A stretch of DNA of 64,000 nt, taken from NCBI RefSeq assembly GCF_008329435.1, contig NZ_NPKN01000004.1, forward strand, positions 1 to 64,000, given 5' to 3'. The translations under genes and the position numbers were made by a program. Below are positions 56,949 to 64,000 of this stretch, in pieces; the first letter of the stretch is position 1, and every line of letters begins with the position of its first letter. The notes under the pieces are model-generated. The model was given only the letters and a program-made list of their open reading frames with translations, searched no databases and was not told the DNA's origin. The DNA comes from Rhodanobacter sp. T12-5. Lineage in GTDB: Bacteria; Pseudomonadota; Gammaproteobacteria; Xanthomonadales; Rhodanobacteraceae.

Positions 56949-57956
56949 ATGACGTCAGCAACCATCAAGGATGTCGCGCGAGCCGCCAACGTGTCCGTGG
57001 CGTCGGTGTCGCGCGCGATGAACGGGGGCAGCGGGGTGACAGCCGAGACTCGCCAGCGCATCCGTGCCGCCGCCGAGCGGCTGCAATACATCCCGCACGC
57101 GGCCGCGCGCATGCTGATCACCCGGCGCACACGGACCATCGGCGCCCTGTTGCCGGATCTGTACGGCGAGTTTTTCTCCGAATTGATCCGCGGCATCGAC
57201 CTCGCCGCGCGCGCGCGCGGCCTGCATCTGCTCGTGTCCAGTTCGCACGACGGCGTTGCGGAGGCGGCAGCGGCGGTGCGTTCGATGCAGGGCCGGGTGG
57301 ATGGCCTGCTGATCCTGTCGGCGCGCGTCGATGCGCCGTTCCTGCGCGCCAATTTGCCGGTCGGATTGCCCGCCGTGCTGCTGAACAGCTCGGTGGAGAG
57401 CGCCGAGTACAGCGTACTCAACGTCGACAATTACACCGGCGCGTGCGCCATGGTCCGGCACTTGCTCGAGGCCGGTCATTCCGACGTGGCCTTCATTGCC
57501 GGCCCGGAGAACAATTTCGATGCGCAGCAGCGCGAGCTGGGCTATCGGGCCGCCATGAAGAAGTACGCGCCGAAGGCGCCGCTCATCATCGTGCCCGGCG
57601 ATTTCACCGAGGAATCAGGCGGCCGTGCCGGCCGCGAATTGCTGGCCCGGAAGGTTCGCCCGCGTGCGGTGTTCGCGGCGAACGACATGATGGCGGTGGG
57701 TTGCCTGTATGCGTTCAAGGAAGCAGGCCTGGATGTGCCGCGCGACGTGGCGCTGGCCGGCTTCGACGACATTCCGATCGCCCGTTATGTGACGCCCGCG
57801 CTGACCACGGTGCGCGTGCGCATCGTCGATCTTGGTCGCAGCGCCCTCGAACAGTTGGCCGACCGTATCGAAGGCGTCGACCCGTCGCCCGCATCCGCGC
57901 AGACGCTCGGTTGCGAAATCGTCGTCCGCGATTCCTGCGGCACGAACTTCACCTGA
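56949..57956 (+). CDS. LacI-family transcriptional repressor
   Basis: 335 aa. N-terminal HTH TIKDVARAANVSVASVSRAMNG and the hinge helix residues around PHAAARML, followed by a periplasmic-binding-protein-like sensor domain (IGALLPDLYGEFFSELIRGI; AVFAANDMMAVGCLYAFKEA; LAGFDDIPIARYVTPALTTV). The HTH start SVSRAMNG resembles GalR-type repressors of sugar genes. Likely effector: a glucoside or oligosaccharide handled by the neighbouring genes. It is 55 bp upstream of the TonB receptor on the same strand. Confidence 0.93.
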   Translation: MTSATIKDVARAANVSVASVSRAMNGGSGVTAETRQRIRAAAERLQYIPHAAARMLITRRTRTIGALLPDLYGEFFSELIRGIDLAARARGLHLLVSSSHDGVAEAAAAVRSMQGRVDGLLILSARVDAPFLRANLPVGLPAVLLNSSVESAEYSVLNVDNYTGACAMVRHLLEAGHSDVAFIAGPENNFDAQQRELGYRAAMKKYAPKAPLIIVPGDFTEESGGRAGRELLARKVRPRAVFAANDMMAVGCLYAFKEAGLDVPRDVALAGFDDIPIARYVTPALTTVRVRIVDLGRSALEQLADRIEGVDPSPASAQTLGCEIVVRDSCGTNFT

Positions 57957-58011
57957 GCCTCATCCACAGGGGGCAATCGTCGCATCGAATTTTTCGCCGG
58001 GGAGAGTAATC

Positions 58012-61000
58012 ATGAAAGTGTCTGTGCATCTCAGAAAGAAAATGCTGGCTGGCCTGGTCAGCACATCGGTGGCGGCGATGGCCTGCGCACCGGCGGTGTC
58101 ATGGTCGCAGACGGCCAATGCCACCTTGCGCGGCAGCGCACCGGCGAATACGGACGTCACCGCCAAGAACATCGCCACCGGCAGCACCCGCCGCACCAGG
58201 TCGGCGACTGACGGAAGCTATGCGCTGGTCGGGTTGCCACCGGGCACTTACCAGGTGGATGCCGGCCCGGGCACCGGCAAGGTCGTCACCTTGAGCGTCG
58301 CCTCCACCGCAACCCTCAATCTCGCCGCGGGCGCCGCCGCACCCACCGGGCCGGCCACCACGCTCGCAGGGGTCACGGTCACCGGGATGAATCTGGTGGA
58401 AGTAAAGACGTCCGAAGTGGGCGCGACGATTTCGCAGCACCAGATCGAGACGATCCCGCAGGTCTCGCGCAACTTTCTGGAGTTCGCCGACACCGTGCCG
58501 GGCATGGTCTTCAGCGTGGATTCCTCCGGCCACACGTCCTTGCAGGGCGGTGCTCAGAACGCCAGTGCTGTAAACGTTTACATCGACGGCGTCGGCCAGA
58601 AGAGTTACGTCAAGCAAGGCGGCGTCAGCGGCCAGTTCAACAGCCAGGGCAACCCCTTCCCGCAGCTGGCGATCGGCCAGTACAAGGTGATCACCTCAAA
58701 CTACAAGGCCGAGTACGACCAGATCTCCAGCGCCGCCGTCACGGCCGACACCAAGTCCGGCACCAACGAATTCCATGGCGAGGTGTTCGGCACCTACACC
58801 AACGACAGCCTGCGCGCCGCGACGCCTGCCGAGGATGCGGCACACAGGAAATCCAAGTCGCACGAGAAGGAGTACGGCTTCGCGATCGGCGGCCCGATCA
58901 TCCAGGACAAGATGCATTTCTTCTTCACCTACGAGGCGAAGAAATTCAATACGCCGGTGACGGTGGTGCCGGGCGTCACCGACACGATCGGTTACCTGCC
59001 CGCAGACGTTGCTGCCCAGGCCGGCCCGTCGAACCTGCCGTTCAAGGAAGATCTCTACTTCGGCAAGATCGACTGGGAACCGACCGACCGTGACCGCTTC
59101 GAACTGAGTGCGCAGAAGCGCAAGGAGGACCAGTACGACAACATCGGCGGCGTGACCGCTCCTGCGGCCGGTATCGACACCCTCAACAACGACACCCGCA
59201 TCGCCTTGCGCTGGCAGCACAGCGGCGACATCTATTTCAACGAACTGCTGTTCACCCACGAAAATGCCTACAACAATCCCTCGCCGCTGAGCAACGGCAA
59301 CGGCGCGGTCTACACCTTCGACCCGATGAACAACCAGACCATCCTGATCACCGGCGCGGCCAACGCGCTGGCCACTCAGAAGAAGGGCCAGAAGGGGCCG
59401 GCGCTGCAGGACGACCTGACCTTCAACGATCTTGAATGGCACGGTGACCACGTGGTCAAGATGGGCGTGAAGTACAAGGCGGTGGATCTCAACGCACAGG
59501 ACGCGGGCGAGAGCAATCCGCAGTTCTATTACAACGTCAACACGACCGGCACCTCGGCGACGCCGTACAAGGCATTCTTCCCGAACCCGGTGCCCGGCCT
59601 GAGCCCGGTGGCGAAATCGTCGGACAAGCAGCTCGGCATGTATATCCAGGACGACTGGGCGGTCAACGACAAGCTGACCTTGAACCTCGGCGTGCGCTGG
59701 GACTACGAGCGGAACCCTTCTTACCTCAACTACGTGACGCCGGCCAACGTGGTCGCCGCGCTGAATGGACCGAACCCGGACCCGACCGCACCGGCGGGGC
59801 AGACCTATGCCCAGGCGCTCGCGCTGGGCGGCGTGGATGTCAACGACTACATCAGCACCGGCCACAACCGCAAGGCGCAGAAGAACGAATTCCAGCCGCG
59901 CCTCGGCTTCTCCTATGACATCAACGGCGACGAGGAACACGTGATCTTCGGCGGGGCTGGCCGCGCCTACGACCGTGACCTGTACGACTACCTGCAACTG
60001 GAGCAGACCAAGGCCTCGCTGCCGGAATCCACGGTGTACTTCCGCCAGCCTGGTGCCACGGGCCCGTGCTACACCAACGGCACGCCCTGTTTCGACTGGG
60101 ATCCGGCATACCTCAATGGCCTGGGCAACCTGCAGGCGTTGCTGACGACGTCTAACGCCGGCCAGGAAGTGGATGCCATCAACAACCGCCTGAAGGCGCC
60201 GTACTCGGACCAGTTCAGCCTCGGCATGCGCAACAAGTTCGGCGACTGGAACACCAGCGCCGCGATCGCGCGCATCGTCAGTCACGACGGGCTGGTGTTC
60301 ACCCTGGGCAACCGCTATCCCGACGGAAGCTTCTACAAGAACGGCAGCCAGCCATGGGGCAACGGCGTGCCAGGCTTCGGCGGCCTGATCATCGCCAACA
60401 ACGGCATCGAGACGCGCACCACCCAGTTGCTGCTGTCGGCCGAAAAGCCATACACCAAGGAATCCGGCTGGGGCGTCACGCTCGCATACACCTTCACCGA
60501 CGCGACCCAGAACCGCGACATCGGCGAGCATTACGCGTTCGATGAAGCCACCATCAAGCAGTACCCGTTCATCGACTCCAACGCCGCCGCCAGGCATCGC
60601 CTGGTTGCCACCGGCGTGATCGATGTGCCGTGGGGCATCACGCTGTCGGCCAAGCTGACCCTGGCCACACCGACGCCATTCAACGGGATCGCCTGCTATG
60701 GCGCGACCTTCCCGAACGGCAGCGGATGCATTCCGGCGGCGGCCACGCCGGGCGGCAACGGCAAGTTCCTCGTCGGTGGCAAGGTGTTCGGCTATCGCGA
60801 CGTCGACTTCCAGGCCACCAAGGATTTCGACATCGGGCACGGGATGGTCATTTACGGACGCTTCGACCTGCTCAACGCGTTCAACTTCAGGAACTACTCG
60901 GACGTCCTCGTCAACTGGGGCGCCAATGGCGTGGCGAACCCGGACCCGGCGATGTACAACTCGACCGGCAACATCACCTTCGTGCCGCGTACGATCAAGT

Positions 61001-61023
61001 TCACCGTAGGCATGAAATTCTGA
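58012..61023 (+). CDS. Oar-like TonB-dependent receptor with carboxypeptidase regulatory-like domain
   Basis: 1003-aa outer-membrane receptor. Signal peptide (about 1-33), a CarboxypepD_reg-like beta-sandwich (ATDGSYALVGLPPGTYQVD), a plug with ISQHQIETIPQVSRNFLEFA, then a large beta-barrel ending in KFTVGMKF with C-terminal Phe. This Oar/CarbR group is expanded in Xanthomonadales and imports large nutrients, often glycans. GGGGAGAG precedes the ATG at 58012. No operator lies in the 55-bp gap after lacI; a perfect LacI-type palindrome lies inside the gene at 58569. A terminator follows at 61069. Confidence 0.93.
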   Translation: MKVSVHLRKKMLAGLVSTSVAAMACAPAVSWSQTANATLRGSAPANTDVTAKNIATGSTRRTRSATDGSYALVGLPPGTYQVDAGPGTGKVVTLSVASTATLNLAAGAAAPTGPATTLAGVTVTGMNLVEVKTSEVGATISQHQIETIPQVSRNFLEFADTVPGMVFSVDSSGHTSLQGGAQNASAVNVYIDGVGQKSYVKQGGVSGQFNSQGNPFPQLAIGQYKVITSNYKAEYDQISSAAVTADTKSGTNEFHGEVFGTYTNDSLRAATPAEDAAHRKSKSHEKEYGFAIGGPIIQDKMHFFFTYEAKKFNTPVTVVPGVTDTIGYLPADVAAQAGPSNLPFKEDLYFGKIDWEPTDRDRFELSAQKRKEDQYDNIGGVTAPAAGIDTLNNDTRIALRWQHSGDIYFNELLFTHENAYNNPSPLSNGNGAVYTFDPMNNQTILITGAANALATQKKGQKGPALQDDLTFNDLEWHGDHVVKMGVKYKAVDLNAQDAGESNPQFYYNVNTTGTSATPYKAFFPNPVPGLSPVAKSSDKQLGMYIQDDWAVNDKLTLNLGVRWDYERNPSYLNYVTPANVVAALNGPNPDPTAPAGQTYAQALALGGVDVNDYISTGHNRKAQKNEFQPRLGFSYDINGDEEHVIFGGAGRAYDRDLYDYLQLEQTKASLPESTVYFRQPGATGPCYTNGTPCFDWDPAYLNGLGNLQALLTTSNAGQEVDAINNRLKAPYSDQFSLGMRNKFGDWNTSAAIARIVSHDGLVFTLGNRYPDGSFYKNGSQPWGNGVPGFGGLIIANNGIETRTTQLLLSAEKPYTKESGWGVTLAYTFTDATQNRDIGEHYAFDEATIKQYPFIDSNAAARHRLVATGVIDVPWGITLSAKLTLATPTPFNGIACYGATFPNGSGCIPAAATPGGNGKFLVGGKVFGYRDVDFQATKDFDIGHGMVIYGRFDLLNAFNFRNYSDVLVNWGANGVANPDPAMYNSTGNITFVPRTIKFTVGMKF
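58569..58582. promoter_or_regulatory. Perfect LacI-type palindrome inside the receptor gene
   Basis: TGTAAACGTTTACA, a perfect 14-bp palindrome and the best match in the window to the operator theme at 53837 and 56879. It lies in codons for Val-Asn-Val-Tyr-Ile of the plug domain, so coding constraint could produce it by chance. Confidence 0.45.
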
Positions 61024-61068
61024 CGCGGCAGCGCCGGTTGGAACCCGTCCGCTGATCGAGACACCCGC

Positions 61069-61100
61069 AAAGCCCGCTTCCCTCGGCGGGCTTTGTTTTT
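61069..61100 (+). terminator. Rho-independent terminator after the TonB receptor
   Basis: AAAGCCCGC (61069-61077) pairs with GCGGGCTTT (61086-61094), followed by GTTTTT. It separates the lacI-receptor unit from the hydrolase-binding protein-permease unit. Confidence 0.9.
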
Positions 61101-61151
61101 CGCCCACCCTCTCGGGGTACGCCTCGAGGCACCTCGTACCATGTGAAAAGC

Positions 61152-62597
61152 ATGTCCAACAAGTTTTCGCGAATCCTGTCTTTCACCTTGCTCACCTTCG
61201 TGCTGGCGCTCGGCACGAACTGGTCGCCGCCGGCCACGGCGCGGACGCCGGAGCATGTCTCCCTGTCCGGCCAGCAGCAGGCGCTGGTCGATGATCTCCA
61301 GCAGCGCACCTTCCGCTTCTTCTGGGACAGCGCGAATCCGGCCAATGGCTTGATCCCCGATCACTATCCCGGCGAGTCGTTCTCCAGCATTGCCGCGGTC
61401 GGCTTCGGCCTGACCGCCTACGGCGTTGGCGTGGAACGCGGCTACATCACGCGCGAGCAGGCGATCGAGCGCACCCTCGCGACGCTGCGCTTCTTCGATA
61501 CCGCGCCGCAGGGCGACAGCGAGGACGGCGACAGCGGCTACCAGGGCTTCTTCTACCACTTCCTCGACATGCAGAGCGGCAAGCGCTTCGCGCGCTGGAC
61601 CGAGGTGTCCACCGTGGATACCACGTTGCTGCTCGGCGGCGTGTTGTTCGCGCAGTCCTATTACGACCGCGACACGCCGGCCGAGCGCGAGATCCGCACG
61701 TTGGCCGACCGCATCTACCGCCGCGTCAACTGGAACTGGGCGCAGGTGCGCGCGCCGCTGATCAGCATGGGCTGGACGCCAGGCGGCAAGTTCATCCCGG
61801 CCGACTGGAAGGGTTACAACGAAGGCATGCTGGTCTACATCCTCGCGCTCGGCTCGCCAACCCATCCGGTCGGGCCGGAAGCGTGGACGGCGTGGCTTTC
61901 CACCAACCCGCTGACCTGGGGTACCTTCGAGGGACAGACCTTCCTCAATTTCGGGCCGCTGTTCGGGCACCAGTACAGCCAGGTGTGGATCGACTTCCGC
62001 GGCATCCGCGATGCCTGGAGCCGCGAACACGGCCTGGATTACTTCGAGAACAGCCGGCGCGCGGTGATCGCCCAGCGCAACTACGCGATCGCCAACCCGG
62101 GCGGCTGGACCGGCTACGGCAAGAACGTGTGGGGACTGACCGCCAGCAACGGCCCCGGGGGCTTCATCGTGGAAGGTCACGGCCGCCGCGAAAAATTCCA
62201 GGGCTATACCGCCCGCGGTGCCGGATTGGGCGATATCGTCGATGACGGCACCATCGCACCGACCGCCGCCGCAGGTTCGATCGCATTTGCGCCGGCGCTG
62301 GTGATCCCCGCGCTGGCGGAGATGAAGCGGCTCTACGGCAAGGACATCTACAACCGGTACGGCTTCGTCGATGCGTTCAACCCGAGTTTTCACATCCATA
62401 CCCTGCTGCGCACCGGCAAACTGGTGCCGATGGGCTGGGTGGACAACGAGCAGTTGGGTATCGACCAGGGCCCGATCGTGCTGATGATCGCGAACTGGCG
62501 CCGCGATTTCGTGTGGAACGTGATGAAGAAGAATCCGTACATCCGCAAGGGACTCGAGCGCGCCGGTTTCGAAGGCGGCTGGCTGGGTACCCGATGA
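61152..62597 (+). CDS. Secreted glucoamylase-like hydrolase (PF10091 family, GH144-type candidate)
   Basis: 481 aa. Signal peptide (about 1-30, ending PPATA-RT), then one alpha/alpha-barrel-type catalytic domain: LQQRTFRFFWDSANPANGLI, FSSIAAVGFGLTAYGVG, FYHFLDMQSGKRF, GYNEGMLVYILALGSPTHPV and WGLTASNGPGGF. This is the Glycoamylase (PF10091) pattern. Characterised single-domain secreted members in GH144 are endo-beta-1,2-glucanases; other PF10091 proteins act in cyclic glucan synthesis. The substrate is therefore inferred. ATG 61152 (GTG at 61143 also possible). It overlaps the binding-protein gene by 4 bp. Confidence 0.85.
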   Translation: MSNKFSRILSFTLLTFVLALGTNWSPPATARTPEHVSLSGQQQALVDDLQQRTFRFFWDSANPANGLIPDHYPGESFSSIAAVGFGLTAYGVGVERGYITREQAIERTLATLRFFDTAPQGDSEDGDSGYQGFFYHFLDMQSGKRFARWTEVSTVDTTLLLGGVLFAQSYYDRDTPAEREIRTLADRIYRRVNWNWAQVRAPLISMGWTPGGKFIPADWKGYNEGMLVYILALGSPTHPVGPEAWTAWLSTNPLTWGTFEGQTFLNFGPLFGHQYSQVWIDFRGIRDAWSREHGLDYFENSRRAVIAQRNYAIANPGGWTGYGKNVWGLTASNGPGGFIVEGHGRREKFQGYTARGAGLGDIVDDGTIAPTAAAGSIAFAPALVIPALAEMKRLYGKDIYNRYGFVDAFNPSFHIHTLLRTGKLVPMGWVDNEQLGIDQGPIVLMIANWRRDFVWNVMKKNPYIRKGLERAGFEGGWLGTR

Positions 62598-63886
62598 GCT
62601 TTCGCCGATCACGACGCTGGCGTTCCGCCGCGTTGCTGATCGGCGCGCTGGCCGGCCTGTGCGCCTGCAGTCGCCCGCATGACGATGGCCAGACGCTGAC
62701 GCTGTGGGCAATGGGCCGCGAAGGCGAAGTGGTGGCGCAGCTGATGCCGGCATTCGAGCGCGCGCATCCAGGTATCCATGTCGAGGTGCAGCAACTGCCA
62801 TGGAAGGTGGCGCACCAGAAGCTGCTCACCGCGTTCGCCGGCAACACCACGCCGGACGTGGCCCAGCTCGGCAATACCTGGATCGCCGAACTCGACGCGC
62901 TGCACGCGCTGGAACCGCTGCAGCCGTACGTCGCGCATTCACGCGTGGTGCAACCGGCCGATTACTTCCCCGGCATCTGGGCCACCAACGTGATCGACGG
63001 CACGCTGTATGGCGTGCCGTGGTACGTCGATACGCGGCTTCTGTTCTACCGCCGCGACCTGCTCCACGCCGCCGGTTTCGACGCGCCGCCGCGCGACTGG
63101 GCCGAGTGGTCGCGGCAGATGGCCACGCTGCAGGTGCACGACGGCGGCGGCCGTTACGCGATCCTGCTGCCGACCAATGAATTCGAGCAACTGCTGTCGC
63201 TGGCGCTGCAACAGGACGAGCCGTTGTTGCGCGACGGCGGCCGCTACGGCAACTTCGAGAGCGCCGGGTTCAAGCGTGCGCTGGCGTTCTATGTGGGCAT
63301 GTTCCAACAGCATCAGGCACCGCTGGTGGCCAACACCGAAGTGTCCAATCCGTGGACCGAGTTCGGCCGCGGCGTGTATGCGTTCTATCTGTCCGGCGCG
63401 TGGAACATCGGCGAGTTCCGTCGTCGCCTGCCGGCCGCGCAACAGGGCGACTGGGCCACCGCGCCACTGCCCGGCCCGCACGGTACCGGTACCGGCATCG
63501 CCGGCGGTTCCAGCCTGGTGATCTTCCGCGCCTCGCCGCACAAGGCGCAGGCATGGTTGCTGATCGAGTATCTGTCGCAGCCGCAAGTGCAGCAGCAGTT
63601 CTACGAGCTGCTCGGCGACATGCCGCCGCGACGGGCGTCGTGGCAGGGCAAGGCCTTGCGCGACGACCCGGCGGCGCAGGCCTTCCGCGAGCAGTTGGAG
63701 CGGGTCAAGCCCACACCGGCGGTGCCGGAGTGGGAACGCATCGTCACCGAGATGCAGCTGGTCGCCGCGCGTGCCGCGCATGGCGAGGTGACGGTGGATC
63801 AGGCCGCCGCCGAGATTGACCGGCGCACCGATGCGATCCTCGAAAAGCGACGCTGGATGCTCGATCACCATCGAGGCAACCGGTGA
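62594..63886 (+). CDS. Sugar ABC transporter substrate-binding lipoprotein (family 1)
   Basis: 430 aa. Lipoprotein signal with lipobox LCAC (Cys near residue 26), then a type I extracellular solute-binding fold: LTLWAMGREGEVVAQLMPAFE, TPDVAQLGNTWIAELDAL, YGVPWYVDTRLLFYRRDLL, GAWNIGEFR and GGSSLVIF. It belongs to the CUT1 oligosaccharide group. It is translationally coupled on both sides (ATGA with the hydrolase, GTGA with the permease). The ATPase for this importer is not downstream so far as seen; the MsmX-like gene at 52656 is the candidate. Confidence 0.95.
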   Translation: MSFRRSRRWRSAALLIGALAGLCACSRPHDDGQTLTLWAMGREGEVVAQLMPAFERAHPGIHVEVQQLPWKVAHQKLLTAFAGNTTPDVAQLGNTWIAELDALHALEPLQPYVAHSRVVQPADYFPGIWATNVIDGTLYGVPWYVDTRLLFYRRDLLHAAGFDAPPRDWAEWSRQMATLQVHDGGGRYAILLPTNEFEQLLSLALQQDEPLLRDGGRYGNFESAGFKRALAFYVGMFQQHQAPLVANTEVSNPWTEFGRGVYAFYLSGAWNIGEFRRRLPAAQQGDWATAPLPGPHGTGTGIAGGSSLVIFRASPHKAQAWLLIEYLSQPQVQQQFYELLGDMPPRRASWQGKALRDDPAAQAFREQLERVKPTPAVPEWERIVTEMQLVAARAAHGEVTVDQAAAEIDRRTDAILEKRRWMLDHHRGNR

Positions 63887-64000
63887 GCGCGCGCCGCACC
63901 GCGTGGTGGTTCCTGAGTCCGGCCCTGCTGGTGCTCGGGCTGTTCTTCGTGCTGCCGGTGATCGCGGCTCTGGCGCTGAGCCTCACCGATTACGACCTCT
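63883..64000 (+). CDS. CUT1 sugar ABC permease, 5' part (cut by window end)
   Basis: Only 39 codons are visible: a basic start SARRTAWWF, then a first TM segment LSPALLVLGLFFVLPVIAAL and SLTDYDL, the usual beginning of MalF/UgpA-type permeases. GTG at 63883 overlaps the binding-protein stop by 4 bp. The gene continues past 64000, so its length and the second permease cannot be judged. Confidence 0.85.
   Translation, partial: MSARRTAWWFLSPALLVLGLFFVLPVIAALALSLTDYDL

Noticed and set aside
58696-61107. 803-aa open frame opposite the TonB receptor
   Set aside because: Antisense shadow; starts in the terminator region and has no domain.

Overview
The window is a GC-rich chromosome segment from a gammaproteobacterium of the order Xanthomonadales, most likely family Rhodanobacteraceae (Rhodanobacter/Dyella-like). 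This rests on gene orders such as tyrS beside an rRNA operon, coaBC-dut-long algC and argS-SPOR, on a speA/speE pair, on Oar-type TonB receptors, and on many intergenic palindromic repeats. The lineage call is inference. Nearly all genes are ordinary chromosomal ones. There is no phage, IS transposase, integrase, CRISPR array or tRNA gene that I can support.

Layout. 1-1777: the 5' end of a 16S rRNA gene (minus strand) with tandem promoters and an antitermination leader, then tyrS. 1890-6317: a peptidoglycan turnover block (M23 endopeptidase, anmK, a small unknown gene, an AmpG-type permease). 6307-13693: xth, pyrE, a DUF4124 protein, a membrane-anchored long AlgC, dut, coaBC, radC. 13694-14170: a 477-bp gap with two perfect DnaA boxes and a terminator that works only on the minus strand. 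14171-17413: argS, a SPOR protein and an SDR. 17574-22192: a decapitated patatin gene behind bdhA, then divergent speA/speE for polyamines. 22273-30173: a mixed region with exported and membrane proteins of unknown role, an orphan ParA-like ATPase preceded by a 172-bp concentric palindrome, sixA, a PLD-family lipoprotein, a TonB-C protein, a thiolase and an unknown 380-aa protein. 30275-33221: a PAS-GGDEF-EAL protein and a GNAT acetyltransferase.

33491-42285 is a central sugar-phosphate block: zwf, a HAD hydrolase, tal, pgi, pgm, tkt. It covers G6P oxidation and the non-oxidative pentose phosphate steps, but pgl and gnd are not here. 42376-50550 holds a Bax-inhibitor family protein, hemC, a DUF481 outer-membrane protein, a WYL regulator, an SLC13/TrkA-C permease, an intact patatin, a DUF488 protein and a dolichyl-phosphate-mannose-synthase-like glycosyltransferase. 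50691-52442 is the chromosomal parAB pair. rsmG (gidB), its frequent partner, lies about 3 kb away and is separated from it by a sugar ABC ATPase and a GH1 beta-glucosidase.

The most interesting part is 52656-64000. It looks like one sugar-utilisation regulon split around rsmG and a small Band7-like gene: a CUT1 ABC ATPase and GH1 beta-glucosidase (divergent), then a LacI-family repressor, an Oar-like TonB-dependent receptor, a secreted glucoamylase-like (PF10091, GH144-type) enzyme, an extracellular-sugar-binding lipoprotein and a CUT1 permease cut by the window end. LacI-type operators of the form TGTAANCGNTTACA lie over the divergent ATPase/glucosidase promoter and upstream of lacI, and a perfect copy lies inside the receptor gene. 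The likely substrate is a glucan, possibly beta-1,2-glucan; this is inference from the enzyme families.

The intergenic spaces carry at least three families of inverted-repeat elements. Two copies of one family supply the stop codon of the upstream gene.
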